Positions 8,871 through 17,284 of a stretch of 64,000 nt of DNA are shown piece after piece (positions within the stretch are counted from its first letter, which is position 1; each line of letters starts with the position of its first letter). The stretch is taken from the NCBI RefSeq assembly GCF_900110555.1, contig NZ_FOEE01000006.1, positions 62,001 through 126,000 of the forward strand. The letters run 5' to 3'. Source of the DNA: Trujillonella endophytica (lineage in GTDB: Bacteria > Actinomycetota > Actinomycetes > Mycobacteriales > Geodermatophilaceae). Below the pieces are notes generated by a model. The model was not told the DNA's origin, ran no database searches, and saw nothing but the letters and a program-made list of their open reading frames with translations. A program made the position numbers and the translations under genes.

Positions 8871-9641
8871 TCAGTCCTCGGCCGCGGCGACGGTCAGGGC
8901 CCGCCAGGCGGCCTCGGCGGCCTCCTGCTCGGCGGCCTTCTTGGTGCGTCCCCCGCCCCGTCCGTACTCGGTGCCCGACAGCAGCACGGCGGCGGTGAAG
9001 CTCTTCGCGTGGTCGGGGCCGGTGTCCTCGACCACGTAGGTCGGCGCACCGAGCCCCCGCGCCGCGCCCAGCTCCTGGAGGCTGGTCTTCCAGTCCAGGC
9101 CGGCGCCGCGGGTGGCCGACTCGGCCAGGAGCGGGTCGAACAGCCGGTGCACGATCGCGGCGGCGACGTCCAGCCCCAGCCCGAGGTGGACGGCGCCGAT
9201 GAGCGCCTCCATGGCGTCGGCCAGGATCGAGTCCTTCTCCCGGCCGCCGGTGGTCTCCTCGCCGCGGCCCAGCAGCAGGTGCGGGCCGATGCCGCCCTCG
9301 CCCAGCCGGCGGGCGACCCCGGCCAGCGAGGTCATGTTCACCACCGAGGCGCGCAGCTTCGCCAGCTGCCCCTCGGGCAGGTCGGGGTGGCTGCGGTAGA
9401 GCTCGTCGGTGACGACCAGGCCGAGCACCGAGTCGCCGAGGAACTCCAGGCGCTCGTTGGTCGGCAGGCCGCCGTTCTCGTAGGCGTACGAGCGGTGGGT
9501 GAGCGCCAACCCCAGCAGGCCGCCGGGCAGCTCGACCCCGAGGGCGTCGAGCAGCCAGGCGGCCGCGGCTCCGGCGTGGGCCGGCCCCGCCGGAGACGGC
9601 GCCGAGCCGGCGGCCGGTGCGGCCGCGGCGGGACTCCCCAC
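8871..9641 (-). CDS. rnc: Ribonuclease III
   Basis: Double-stranded RNA endonuclease (about 256 residues) for rRNA and mRNA processing. The catalytic domain holds the signature [14 protein letters not shown], with the downstream acidic pair in [13 protein letters not shown]. The C-terminal double-stranded RNA-binding domain spans [10 protein letters not shown] to the Ala-rich end. The frame is open farther upstream, but that part overlaps rpmF in another frame. GTG 9641 is the first usable start after the rpmF stop (11 bases), giving a 30-residue Ala/Pro-rich head before the conserved domain. No clear ribosome site is seen, so the start is tentative. Confidence 0.95.
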   Translation of the reverse strand: MGSPAAAAPAAGSAPSPAGPAHAGAAAAWLLDALGVELPGGLLGLALTHRSYAYENGGLPTNERLEFLGDSVLGLVVTDELYRSHPDLPEGQLAKLRASVVNMTSLAGVARRLGEGGIGPHLLLGRGEETTGGREKDSILADAMEALIGAVHLGLGLDVAAAIVHRLFDPLLAESATRGAGLDWKTSLQELGAARGLGAPTYVVEDTGPDHAKSFTAAVLLSGTEYGRGGGRTKKAAEQEAAEAAWRALTVAAAED

Positions 9642-9652
9642 GATCGGTCGGA

Positions 9653-9832
9653 TCAGACCGAGAGGACCTGACGGCCCTCGTACTGACCACAGGTCGGGCA
9701 GGCCTGGTGCGGGGGCTTGAGCTCGCCGCAGGCCCGGTTCGAGCACGGCGACAGGGTGGGGGCGGTCGCCTTCCACTGCGAGCGGCGCGCGCGGGTGTTG
9801 CTGCGGGACATCTTCCGCTTCGGGACGGCCAC
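9653..9832 (-). CDS. rpmF: 50S ribosomal protein L32
   Basis: A 59-residue ribosomal protein of the large subunit. It begins [20 protein letters not shown], the standard L32 start. It has four cysteines in two pairs (CSNRAC and CPTCG), so it is the zinc-binding form of L32. GTG 9832 lies directly downstream of the YceD-family gene, the pairing found in most bacteria, and rnc follows 11 bases after the stop. Expression is presumably coupled to the YceD gene and rnc. Confidence 0.96.
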   Translation of the reverse strand: MAVPKRKMSRSNTRARRSQWKATAPTLSPCSNRACGELKPPHQACPTCGQYEGRQVLSV

Positions 9833-9833
9833 G

Positions 9834-10457
9834 TCAGTTCTCCTTCGGGTTGGTACCGCCAGGAGCGCCCGGCGGAGGTGTGAGCTTGCCGGCGAGGCCG
9901 GCCCAGCGGGGGTCGACCACGTCGTGCGAGTGGTCGGCGGGGAGGTCGTCGAGACGTTCGCCGCAGTCGACGCACAGACCCGAGCAGTCCTCGGTGCACG
10001 TCGGGGACAGGGGAAGGGCGAGGACGACGGCGTCGCGCACCATCGGCTCGAGGTCGATGCGCTCGCCCTCGACGAAGCGGACCTCGTCCTCCTCGGTGGT
10101 GGCCTCGGTGGTGCTGCCCTCGTACGCGTACAGCTCCTGCACCGGCAGGGAGAGGGTGTCCTCGAGGTCCTCGAGGCAGCGCGCGCACTGTCCGGTCAGC
10201 GGCGCCTCGACCGTCCCGGAGACGAGCACGCCCTCCATCACCGCCTCCAGCCGCAGGTGCAGCCGGACGGGCGCGCCCACGGGCACGCCGATGAGCTCGA
10301 CCCGGAAGCCCTCCGGGGCCGGCAGGGTGCGGTCCAGCTCCGTCATCGATCCGGCCCGGCGGCCCAGCTCGCGCAGGTCCACGCGCCAGGGGTCGGCGGC
10401 GGGACGCCGGGCGTCCGTGGACGCGGCGCCGGAGCGGGGCTGCGATGCGGCAGGCAT
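9834..10457 (-). CDS. YceD family (DUF177) protein
   Basis: A 207-residue member of the YceD/DUF177 family, found upstream of rpmF and linked in other bacteria to rRNA accumulation. A C-X2-C pair (CARCLED) and a second cysteine cluster ([16 protein letters not shown]) are typical of the family and suggest metal binding. ATG 10457 is used; an in-frame GTG 12 bases upstream is equally possible, and neither has a clear ribosome site. It ends 1 base before rpmF. About 100 bases of Pro/Gly-coding but poorly conserved frame precede the start. Confidence 0.88.
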   Translation of the reverse strand: MPAASQPRSGAASTDARRPAADPWRVDLRELGRRAGSMTELDRTLPAPEGFRVELIGVPVGAPVRLHLRLEAVMEGVLVSGTVEAPLTGQCARCLEDLEDTLSLPVQELYAYEGSTTEATTEEDEVRFVEGERIDLEPMVRDAVVLALPLSPTCTEDCSGLCVDCGERLDDLPADHSHDVVDPRWAGLAGKLTPPPGAPGGTNPKEN

Positions 10458-10557
10458 GTCGATACTCACGGGTCGGGAGGAGGGAGGGGGTCCGGCGGGG
10501 CTGACGCCGCCACGCGGAGCAGCTGCCAAGACTACCCGATCCCGCGCGGCCGCCACG

Positions 10558-10614
10558 GCCCCCTCGCGGGGGCCCGCCCTGAGCGGAGCGCGGGGTGGGG
10601 GGCGAGGGGGTCCC
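10558..10614. repeat. Stop-adjacent palindromic repeat, copy A
   Basis: A 57-base palindromic element touching the sepIVA stop codon on its downstream side. Outer arms are CCCCCTCGC and GCGAGGGGG, with a second set of GGGCC/GGTGGGG arms inside. A close copy lies after recG (12351-12407) and a diverged one after ilvN (54437-54492). It most likely works as a terminator or mRNA-stabilising hairpin. Confidence 0.75.
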
Positions 10615-11301
10615 TCATTCGCGGAGGTTGAGCCGGGCCTTCTCCACCGAGCGCAGCATGCGCTCCAGCGTGGTGCCGAAGTCGGCCAGCCGGCTGTCGA
10701 CGTACTCGTCGACCTCGGCCCGCATCCGCGCCACCTCGGTCGCGGTCTGCGCGCCCAGGTCGTCGGCCCGGGCGACGGCGCCGCGGTAGACCTCGGTCTC
10801 GGTCACCAGGCGCTCGTGCTCCCGGGCGGCCACGGCCAGCAGCTCGGCCTGCTGCGCCTGCGCGTCGGCCAGCACGGCCTCGTGGTGCCGGCGGGCCTCC
10901 TCGACCAGCCGGGCGGCCTCCGCCTCGGCCTCGGCGAGCACGTCCTCGGCGTCGGCCTGCGCCTGCGCCAGCAACTCGTCGTGCTGCCGGCGGGCGACGC
11001 CGAGGATCTCCTCGCGCTGCCGCCGCGCCGAGGAGACCAGCTGCTCGCTCTCGCCGCGGGTCCGGCCGGTCAGCCGCTCGGCCTCGGCCTGCGCCTGCTC
11101 GAGGATCTCGGTGCGCTGCTCGACGATCCGCCCGGCCTGCTGCACCTCCTCGGGAAGGTTCTCCCGGAGCTCGTCCAGCAGGTCGAGGAGGTGGTCGCGC
11201 GGCACCATGCAGGAGCCCGACATGGGCACGCTGCGGGCGTGCTCGATGACCTGGCTCAGCTCGTCGACGACGTCGTAGAGCCGGTAGACGACCTCTGTCA
11301 C
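10615..11301 (-). CDS. sepIVA: SepIVA-like DivIVA-domain septation protein
   Basis: A 228-residue coiled-coil protein matching the mycobacterial SepIVA family in both sequence pattern and place (between the YceD gene and coaD). The N terminus MTEVVYRLYDVVDELSQVIE followed by ARSVPMSGSCMVPR is the conserved head. From about residue 55 to 215 it is an almost continuous Ala/Glu/Arg/Gln coiled coil, ending RSVEKARLNLRE. SepIVA is known in mycobacteria to act in septation and envelope growth; the same role here is an inference. Its GTG overlaps the coaD stop by 4 bases. Confidence 0.82.
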   Translation of the reverse strand: MTEVVYRLYDVVDELSQVIEHARSVPMSGSCMVPRDHLLDLLDELRENLPEEVQQAGRIVEQRTEILEQAQAEAERLTGRTRGESEQLVSSARRQREEILGVARRQHDELLAQAQADAEDVLAEAEAEAARLVEEARRHHEAVLADAQAQQAELLAVAAREHERLVTETEVYRGAVARADDLGAQTATEVARMRAEVDEYVDSRLADFGTTLERMLRSVEKARLNLRE

Positions 11302-11780
11302 GATCCCTGCTCCCGCATGGCCAGCAGCCGGTCGAGCACGCCCTTGGGCACCAGGCTCGACACGTCCCCGCCGAAGGTGGCGATCTGCTTGACCAGGCTC
11401 GAGGAGAGGTGGCCGACCTGCGGGGCGGTCGGCACGAAGAGGGTCTCGATCCCGGCCAGCTCCCGGTTCATCTGGGCCATCTGCAGCTCGTACTCGAAGT
11501 CGCCGACGGCGCGCAGGCCCTTCACGATCACCGGGACGTCGTGCTCCCGGCAGTAGTCGACGAGCAGGCCGTGGAAGCTGTCGACGCGGACGTTGGGCAG
11601 GTCCGCGCAGGCCTCGCGCAGCAGCTCCATGCGCTCCTCGACGGTGAGCAGCCCCGCCTTACCCGGGTTGACCAGCACCGCCACGACCAGCTCGTCGTAG
11701 AGCGCCGCGGCCCGGGCGATGACGTCGACGTGCCCGTTGGTGACCGGGTCGAACGAACCGGGACACACGGCACGTCTCAC
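11298..11780 (-). CDS. coaD: Phosphopantetheine adenylyltransferase
   Basis: Transfers AMP from ATP to 4'-phosphopantetheine, the penultimate step of coenzyme A synthesis. The 160-residue protein shows the nucleotidyltransferase start CPGSFDPVTNGHVDVI with its HxGH-like NGH motif, VIVKGLRAVGDFEYELQMAQMN in the middle, and HLSSSLVKQIA toward the end. The start is set at GTG 11780 because it gives the normal family length and a 4-base overlap with the rsmD stop. The frame is open farther upstream, but only antisense to coding sequence of rsmD. Confidence 0.97.
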   Translation of the reverse strand: MRRAVCPGSFDPVTNGHVDVIARAAALYDELVVAVLVNPGKAGLLTVEERMELLREACADLPNVRVDSFHGLLVDYCREHDVPVIVKGLRAVGDFEYELQMAQMNRELAGIETLFVPTAPQVGHLSSSLVKQIATFGGDVSSLVPKGVLDRLLAMREQGS

Positions 11781-12331
11781 GATGCGCGACCGTACCGGAG
11801 CAGAGCCTCCCCGTAGCGGCGATCGCGGATCCCGGTCCAGGGTGTCGGCCACTCCCACGGCTCCTCGCGGCTGGACCGCTCGACCACGACGACGGCGTCC
11901 TCGGCGAGCCAGCCGCCCCCGGCCAGCGCGGACAGCACACCGAGCACCTCGGCGGCGGGCGTGGCGTACGGCGGGTCGGCGAGGACGAGGTCGAAGCGCG
12001 CCGCCGGCCGGCCGGCGACCACGGTCGGCACGGAGCCCGCGACCACGCGCGCGCCCGGCAGCCCGACCGCGGCCACGTTCGCCCGCAGCACGGGCAGCAC
12101 CCGCGGCCCGGACTCGACGAGGACGACCGACGCCGCACCGCGCGACAGCGCCTCCAGCCCCAGGGCGCCGGACCCGGCGTAGAGGTCCAGCACGGCGGCG
12201 CCCTCGAGGTCGAGCAGGCCGCCGAGGCTGTTGAACAGCGCCTGGCGGGCCTTGTCCCCCGTCGGCCGGACCCCCGAGGCCGGCACCGCGAGCCGCCGTC
12301 CCCCGGCGAGACCGGCGATGATCCGGGTCAC
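11777..12331 (-). CDS. rsmD: 16S rRNA (guanine966-N2)-methyltransferase RsmD
   Basis: A 184-residue SAM-dependent methyltransferase modifying G966 of 16S rRNA. It starts VTRIIAGLAGGRRL, has the RPTGDKARQALFN segment of RsmD, the SAM loop VLDLYAGSGALGLEALSRGA, and the catalytic DPPY motif at LVLADPPYATPAAEV. Length is normal. It precedes coaD, as in most actinobacteria, and overlaps it by 4 bases. Confidence 0.96.
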   Translation of the reverse strand: MTRIIAGLAGGRRLAVPASGVRPTGDKARQALFNSLGGLLDLEGAAVLDLYAGSGALGLEALSRGAASVVLVESGPRVLPVLRANVAAVGLPGARVVAGSVPTVVAGRPAARFDLVLADPPYATPAAEVLGVLSALAGGGWLAEDAVVVVERSSREEPWEWPTPWTGIRDRRYGEALLRYGRAS

Positions 12332-12350
12332 CGGATCATCGCCGTCGGTC

Positions 12351-12407
12351 CGCCCCCTCGCAGGGGCCCGCCGCGAGCGTGCGAGCGGTGGGGGGCGAGG
12401 GGGTCCT
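12351..12407. repeat. Stop-adjacent palindromic repeat, copy B
   Basis: Second copy of the element at 10558-10614, directly after the recG stop. It shares CCCCCTCGC, GGGGCCCGCC, GAGCG and GGTGGGGGGCGAGGGGGTCC with copy A, with differences in the central loop. It is palindromic throughout and probably ends or insulates the recG transcript before rsmD. Confidence 0.75.
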
Positions 12408-14600
12408 TCATGCCTTCTCCAGGTACTCGGCGCGCTCGTCGGTGGCCAGCGCCGCGACCTCCATCGCCAGCCCCGGGTGGTCTGCCAGCCCCCGCTCGGT
12501 GGCCAGCAGCGCCGTCGCCTCGGTACGGGCCCGGGCGATGAGCTCCTCGTCCTCCAGCAGCGACAGCAGCCGGATGCCGGACCGGCGGCCGGACTGGGCC
12601 GCGCCGAGCACGTCGCCCTCGCGGCGGGTCTCCAGGTCCAGCCGGGCCAGCTCGAAGCCGTCGGAGGTCGCCGCCACCGCGGCCAGCCGCTGCCCGGTGG
12701 GGGACGACGTCGACGCCTCCGACACGAGCAGGCACAGCCCCGGGTGCTTCCCCCGGGCCACCCGTCCGCGCAGCTGGTGCAGCTGGCTGACGCCGAACCG
12801 GTCGGCGTCCATCACGACCATCACCGTCGCGTTGGGGACGTCGACGCCGACCTCGACGACGGTGGTGGCGACCAGGACGTCGACCTCGGCGGCGGCGAAG
12901 GCCCGCATCCGGGCGTCCTTCTCCTCCGGGGTGAGCCGCCCGTGCAGGACCTCCAGCCGCAGCCCCGCGAGGGGGCCGGTGCGCAGGTCCTCGGCGACGT
13001 CGAGCACGGCCAGCGGCGCCCGGCGGTCGCCGCCGTCGTCGGCCGGGGCGCCGTCGTCGTCGCCGGGTTCCTCCTCGGCGCCGCCCTTCTCGCCCTCGAG
13101 CTCGCCGATCCGCGGGCAGACGACGTAGGCCTGGCGGCCGGCGGCGACCTCCTCGCGCACCCGCTCCCAGGCGCGCCCGAGCCAGGCCGGCTTCTCGGCC
13201 ACCGGCACCACCGAACTGCTCACGCCGCCCCGACCGCTGGGCAGCTGGCGCAGGGTGGAGATCTCCAGGTCCCCGTAGACGGTCATCGCGACGGTGCGCG
13301 GGATCGGGGTGGCCGTCATCACGAGCACGTGCGGCGGCCGGGCACCCTTGGCGCGCAGGGCGTCGCGCTGCTCGACCCCGAAGCGGTGCTGCTCGTCGAC
13401 GACGACCAGGCCGAGGTCGGCGAACTCCACGCCCTCCTGGAGCAGCGCGTGCGTGCCGATCACGATGCCCGCGCTGCCGTCGGCGACCGCGGCGCGCGCC
13501 TCCCGGCGAGCGGCGGCCCGCTGGGAGCCGGTGAGCAGGACCACCCGCGTTCCGGCCGGGTCGCCGTCCAGCTCGCCGGCCCGGCCGAGCGGTCCCAGCA
13601 GCGCCGCGATGCCGCGGGCGTGCTGGGCGGCCAGCACCTCGGTGGGCGCCAGCAGCGCGGCCTGCCCGCCGGCGTCCACCACCTGCGCCATGGCCCTCAG
13701 CGCGACGACGGTCTTGCCCGATCCGACCTCGCCCTGCAGCAGCCGGTGCATGGGGGCGTCGCGGTCCAGCTCCGCGGCGAGCTCCTCGCCGACCGCGTGC
13801 TGGCCCTCGGTCAGCGCGAACGGCAGCGCGGCGTCGACGGCGTCGAGCAGCCCGCCGCTGCGCCGCGGGCGGGCGGTGCCGGGCTCCAGCGCCGCGGCCC
13901 GGCGGCGGGCGGCGAGGGTGAGCTGCAGGACGAGCGCCTCGTCCCACTTCAGCCGCTGCTCCGCGCGCTCGACGTCCTCGGAGCCGGTGGGCCGGTGGAT
14001 GTCCAGCAGCGCCGCCGGGAGGCTCTGCAGGCCGTGCCGGGCGCGGATCTCCTCGGGCAGCGGGTCGGTCACGAAGCCGAAGCCGCCGCCGGAGTCCAGC
14101 AGCAGCTTGACCGAGCGCTGGATCACCCAGCTGCTGACCTCCTTGCTCGCCGGGTAGATCGGGATGAGCGCCCGGGCCCACTCCTCGTCGTCGTCGCCGG
14201 TGATGAGGTGGAAGTCCGGGTGGGCGAACTGCTTGCTGGCCCGGTACTCGCCGACGGTCCCGGCGAACAGCCCCCAGGACCCCTCGCGGAGCTGGCCGTG
14301 CCGGTGGTTGAAGAAGACCAGCTGCATCGTCCCCGCGCCGTCGCCCACGGTCACCTCGGTGAGCGAGCCCTTGCGCTGGCGCATCGGCCGGGTGGTCACC
14401 CGGCGGACCTGGGCCAGCACCGTGACGCGGTCGCCGACCTGGAGGTCGTCGAGGCGGGTCATCTCCCCGCGCTTGGCGTACCGCCGCGGGTAGTGCCGCA
14501 GCAGGTCCCGCACCGTGTGCAGGCCCAGCGAGGTGGCCATGGCCTTGGCCGTCTTGGGCCCGAGCACCTTGTGCAGCTCGGTGGTCAGGTCGACCGCCAT
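12408..14600 (-). CDS. recG: ATP-dependent DNA helicase RecG
   Basis: A 730-residue branch-migration helicase that regresses stalled replication forks and processes Holliday junctions. The N-terminal wedge/OB region (about residues 60-160, LDDLQVGDRVTVLAQV) is followed by helicase motif I LLQGEVGSGKTVVALRAM, motif II VDEQHRFG, motif III MTATPIPRT, and motif VI in QLRGRVARGKHPGLCLL. Residues near 510-540 (ELEGEKGGAEEEPGDDDG) form an acidic insert. ATG 14600 is 16 bases after the stop of the Dak2 kinase gene. Confidence 0.97.
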   Translation of the reverse strand: MAVDLTTELHKVLGPKTAKAMATSLGLHTVRDLLRHYPRRYAKRGEMTRLDDLQVGDRVTVLAQVRRVTTRPMRQRKGSLTEVTVGDGAGTMQLVFFNHRHGQLREGSWGLFAGTVGEYRASKQFAHPDFHLITGDDDEEWARALIPIYPASKEVSSWVIQRSVKLLLDSGGGFGFVTDPLPEEIRARHGLQSLPAALLDIHRPTGSEDVERAEQRLKWDEALVLQLTLAARRRAAALEPGTARPRRSGGLLDAVDAALPFALTEGQHAVGEELAAELDRDAPMHRLLQGEVGSGKTVVALRAMAQVVDAGGQAALLAPTEVLAAQHARGIAALLGPLGRAGELDGDPAGTRVVLLTGSQRAAARREARAAVADGSAGIVIGTHALLQEGVEFADLGLVVVDEQHRFGVEQRDALRAKGARPPHVLVMTATPIPRTVAMTVYGDLEISTLRQLPSGRGGVSSSVVPVAEKPAWLGRAWERVREEVAAGRQAYVVCPRIGELEGEKGGAEEEPGDDDGAPADDGGDRRAPLAVLDVAEDLRTGPLAGLRLEVLHGRLTPEEKDARMRAFAAAEVDVLVATTVVEVGVDVPNATVMVVMDADRFGVSQLHQLRGRVARGKHPGLCLLVSEASTSSPTGQRLAAVAATSDGFELARLDLETRREGDVLGAAQSGRRSGIRLLSLLEDEELIARARTEATALLATERGLADHPGLAMEVAALATDERAEYLEKA

Positions 14601-14616
14601 GCCACCTCGCCTCCCG

Positions 14617-16254
14617 TCACTCCACGCCCACCAGCAGCGGCACCCCCGCGGCGCCGCCCTCGTACCGCACCACCTCCACCGTCGGGTGCGCCGAGGACAG
14701 GTGCGCGCAGGCGGCGTCGCCCAGCCCGGCCTCGGGGCCGACCACGAGGGTCGCCAGCTCCCCGCCGGCCGACAGCAGCCGGTCCAGCAGCTCGCGGGCC
14801 ACCGTGACCGCGTCGGACCCGATGACGACGACGTCGCCCTCCGCCGAGCCCAGGACGTCGCCGGGCCGGCAGCGCCCCGCGCTGGTCAGCGCCTCTTGCT
14901 CGGCCACGGTGATCTCCGCCCAGCGGGTCGCGGCGGCGGCCTCGGCCATCGACACCACGTCGTCGCCGAAGTGCCGGGAGGGGTCGGCCACGGCGATCGC
15001 GGCCAGTCCCTGCACCGGGGAGCGGGTCGGCACGACGGCGACCTCGCGGCCCAACTCCCGGGCGCGGACGGCGGCGCGGGAGGCCACCGGGGTGAGCGCC
15101 GGGTCGTTGGGCAGGACGACGACCGCGGCGGCCGTCGAGCCGAGCACCTCGTCCAGCACGTCGTCCTCGCCGACCCCGTCGGGGCCGCAGGTGACGACGA
15201 ACACGCCCTCCCCGGAGAACAGCTCGGCCAGCCCCTCGCTCGGGACGATGGCGACCACCGCCCGGGTGCCCTGCACCGGCGCGGCCGGCGGAACGGGCGC
15301 CAGGGGGGTCACCGAGATGCGGTACGGCCGGCCCGCCTCGATGCCGGCCTCGATCGCCGCGCCGACGTCGGCCACGTGCACGTGCACGTTCCACTCCCGG
15401 CCCGACGGGGTGTCCACGCCGACGACGACGAGGCTGTCGCCGAGGGCGGCCAGCCGGGTCTGCAGGTGCGCGACGTCGGCCTCGTCGGCGTCGGCCAGCA
15501 GGTACTGCACCTCGCTGCCCGGGCCCGCGGGCGGCTGGTGCGGCACGTCGCGATCGCCGTGGTGGTGGTGTCGGTGCGCCGCCGCGGCGCCGCCGGTCCC
15601 GGCGGAGGGATCGCGGCGCTCCAGCGGCGGCCGGGCCGGCTCGACGCCGGTGACCGTGGTGACCAGGGCGTCGAGGACCAGGCACAGCCCCGCGCCGCCT
15701 GCATCGACCACCCCGGCGTCGCGCAGGACGGCCAGCTGGCCGGGGGTCGCCTCCAGCGCGACCCGGGCGCCGTCGGCGGCCGCCCGCACCACCTCCGCGA
15801 GGTCGGTGTTCCCCTCGGCCACCGCGGCGACCGCCGCCTCCCCGCCCGCGCGGGCGACGGTGAGGAAGGTCCCCTCCGCGGGGTCGGCGACCGCGGCGTA
15901 GGCGGTCACCGCGGCCCCCTGGAGCGCCGCCGCGAACGCGGGCCCGTCGGCCGGTGCGGCGCCGGCCAGGGCGTCGGCGAGGCCGCGCAGCACCTGGGCG
16001 AGGATCGTGCCGGAGTTCCCGCGCGCGCCCAGCACCGCGCCGCGGGCCAGCACGGTCCACGCCGGCTCGCCGTCGCCGGCCGCGTCGAGGGCCTCGACGG
16101 CGGCCTCGGCCGTGAGCAGCAGGTTGGTGCCCGTGTCGCCGTCGGGCACCGGGAAGACGTTGAGGTCGTCGAGGCGGCCCCGGGCCTCGGACAGCGCGGC
16201 GACCGCGGCCCGGCACCAGCGGCCGGCCGCGGCGTCGTCCAGCGCCGGTAACAC
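14617..16254 (-). CDS. DAK2-domain protein, fatty acid kinase FakA-like
   Basis: A 545-residue protein with an N-terminal Dak2 (DhaL) domain, including the nucleotide/metal site NVFPVPDGDTGTNLLLTAEA at about residues 32-51. The middle and C-terminal parts (EGLAELFSGEGVFVVTCG onwards) are as in YloV/FakA. FakA phosphorylates fatty acids bound to FakB carriers in Firmicutes; in actinobacteria the substrate is less certain. A His/acidic stretch near residue 225 (HRHHHHGDRD) is a lineage-specific insert. GTG 16254 faces rpmB divergently. No FakB-type gene is in the window. It sits upstream of recG, as in mycobacteria. Confidence 0.85.
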   Translation of the reverse strand: MLPALDDAAAGRWCRAAVAALSEARGRLDDLNVFPVPDGDTGTNLLLTAEAAVEALDAAGDGEPAWTVLARGAVLGARGNSGTILAQVLRGLADALAGAAPADGPAFAAALQGAAVTAYAAVADPAEGTFLTVARAGGEAAVAAVAEGNTDLAEVVRAAADGARVALEATPGQLAVLRDAGVVDAGGAGLCLVLDALVTTVTGVEPARPPLERRDPSAGTGGAAAAHRHHHHGDRDVPHQPPAGPGSEVQYLLADADEADVAHLQTRLAALGDSLVVVGVDTPSGREWNVHVHVADVGAAIEAGIEAGRPYRISVTPLAPVPPAAPVQGTRAVVAIVPSEGLAELFSGEGVFVVTCGPDGVGEDDVLDEVLGSTAAAVVVLPNDPALTPVASRAAVRARELGREVAVVPTRSPVQGLAAIAVADPSRHFGDDVVSMAEAAAATRWAEITVAEQEALTSAGRCRPGDVLGSAEGDVVVIGSDAVTVARELLDRLLSAGGELATLVVGPEAGLGDAACAHLSSAHPTVEVVRYEGGAAGVPLLVGVE

Positions 16255-16395
16255 GGCCGGAGAGTACCCACGCGCACCGACGCTCCCGGGGCGCGCGACG
16301 CCGCCGGCGAGGTACGGCTAGACTGGTCGACGGTCTGTACGCGGTTGCCATCCGAGCGCCGCCTGAAGTGAACGAATCCCTGGGAGTGATCCACC
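16255..16395. promoter_or_regulatory. Divergent promoter region between the Dak2 gene and rpmB
   Basis: This 141-base gap must hold promoters for both genes. For rpmB a plausible -10 box TAGACT is at 16319-16324; no good -35 is seen 17-18 bases upstream of it. GGGAG about 9 bases before the rpmB GTG is a likely ribosome site. Nothing else stands out. Confidence 0.4.
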
Positions 16396-16590
16396 GTGGC
16401 TGCCGTGTGCGATGTGTGTAACAAGGGGCCCGGTTTCGGTATGTCGGTGTCGCACTCGCACCGCCGCACGCCGCGCCGCTGGAACCCGAACATCCAGTCC
16501 GTGAAGGCCCTCGTGGCTCCGGGCAACCGTCGCCGGATCAACGCGTGCACCTCGTGCATCCGCGCCGGCAAGGTCGTCCGCGCCAAGTAG
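16396..16590 (+). CDS. rpmB: 50S ribosomal protein L28
   Basis: A 64-residue large-subunit ribosomal protein. The visible pattern is [20 protein letters not shown], then [14 protein letters not shown] and [14 protein letters not shown]. Two CXXC pairs (CDVC and CTSC) mark the zinc-binding form. A strong hairpin terminator follows 12 bases after the stop, so it is a single-gene transcript. Confidence 0.97.
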   Translation: MAAVCDVCNKGPGFGMSVSHSHRRTPRRWNPNIQSVKALVAPGNRRRINACTSCIRAGKVVRAK

Positions 16591-16602
16591 CGCCGCACCG
16601 AC

Positions 16603-16643
16603 ACGAAGGACCCCGCAGGTCGCTGACCTGCGGGGTCCTTCGT
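16603..16643. terminator. Bidirectional terminator after rpmB
   Basis: Perfect 19-base-pair stem (arms 16603-16621 and 16625-16643) with a 3-base loop, between the convergent rpmB and cytidylate-kinase-like genes. The arm contains ACGAAGGACCCCGCAGG. The AAGGA/TCCTT base gives a short A/T run on both strands. Confidence 0.9.
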
Positions 16644-16654
16644 CGTGCCCGGGG

Positions 16655-17284
16655 TCAGTGCGCGCCGATGCCCCGGGCCCGCGCGGCCAGCACGACGAGG
16701 TCGACGACGGACTCCATCGGCAGCGCCGTCCCGTCGACCACCAGGTGGTAGTGCCGGCAGGAGCGGGGATCGACCCGGTAGAAGTGCCGGACGTAGGCCT
16801 CCCGTGCGCGGTCGTTGGCCTCCAGTTCCCGGCGCACGTCCTCGCGCGGGCGCCCGGTGCGCGCGACGACCATCGCCACGCGGCGCTCCGGCGGCCCGTC
16901 CAGGCGCACGTGCAGCGCGTCGGAGCGGTCGTGCAGCACCAGCCCGGCCGCCCGCCCGAGGACCACTCCCCCGACGCCCGCGGCGATCTCGCCGAGCACC
17001 CGCTCGGTCTGCTCCCGGAAGGCCCGCTCGTCGGGGATCCCGGTCAGCGGCACGACGCCGCCCACCGGGTCCGGCACGCTGCCGAGGGAGGCGACCAGCC
17101 GCCACAGCCCGCGGGCCACGCGCTCGTCGTTCTCCTCCGCCTCGGCCACCGGCACGCCCAGCCGCCCGGCCACCTGGAACGGGATGGCGCGGTCGTGGAA
17201 GGGCAGGCCCAGCCGCTCGGCCACCGCCGGGCCCACGTCCACCCCGCCGGCGCCGTAGGACGCCGAGATCGTCACGACGCCCAC
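16655..17284 (-). CDS. Cytidylate kinase-like family protein
   Basis: A 209-residue P-loop kinase of the cytidylate-kinase-like family. It starts GVVTISASYGAGGVDVGPAV, a Walker A-like loop (SYGAGG) without the canonical GKS/T. It then has LGRAAGLVLHDRSDALHVRL, RVAMVVARTGR with basic lid residues, and a C-terminal VDGTALPMESVVDLV. True Cmk carries out CMP phosphorylation; members of this looser family have no proven substrate. It overlaps the upstream GNAT gene by 13 bases and ends at the rpmB terminator. Confidence 0.8.
   Translation of the reverse strand: MGVVTISASYGAGGVDVGPAVAERLGLPFHDRAIPFQVAGRLGVPVAEAEENDERVARGLWRLVASLGSVPDPVGGVVPLTGIPDERAFREQTERVLGEIAAGVGGVVLGRAAGLVLHDRSDALHVRLDGPPERRVAMVVARTGRPREDVRRELEANDRAREAYVRHFYRVDPRSCRHYHLVVDGTALPMESVVDLVVLAARARGIGAH

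Noticed and set aside
14515-16251. Long plus-strand frame of 578 residues over the Dak2 gene
   Set aside because: Shadow of the minus-strand kinase, without a domain; the same holds for the long open frames opposite ilvB, cimA, serA and the GGDEF/EAL genes.
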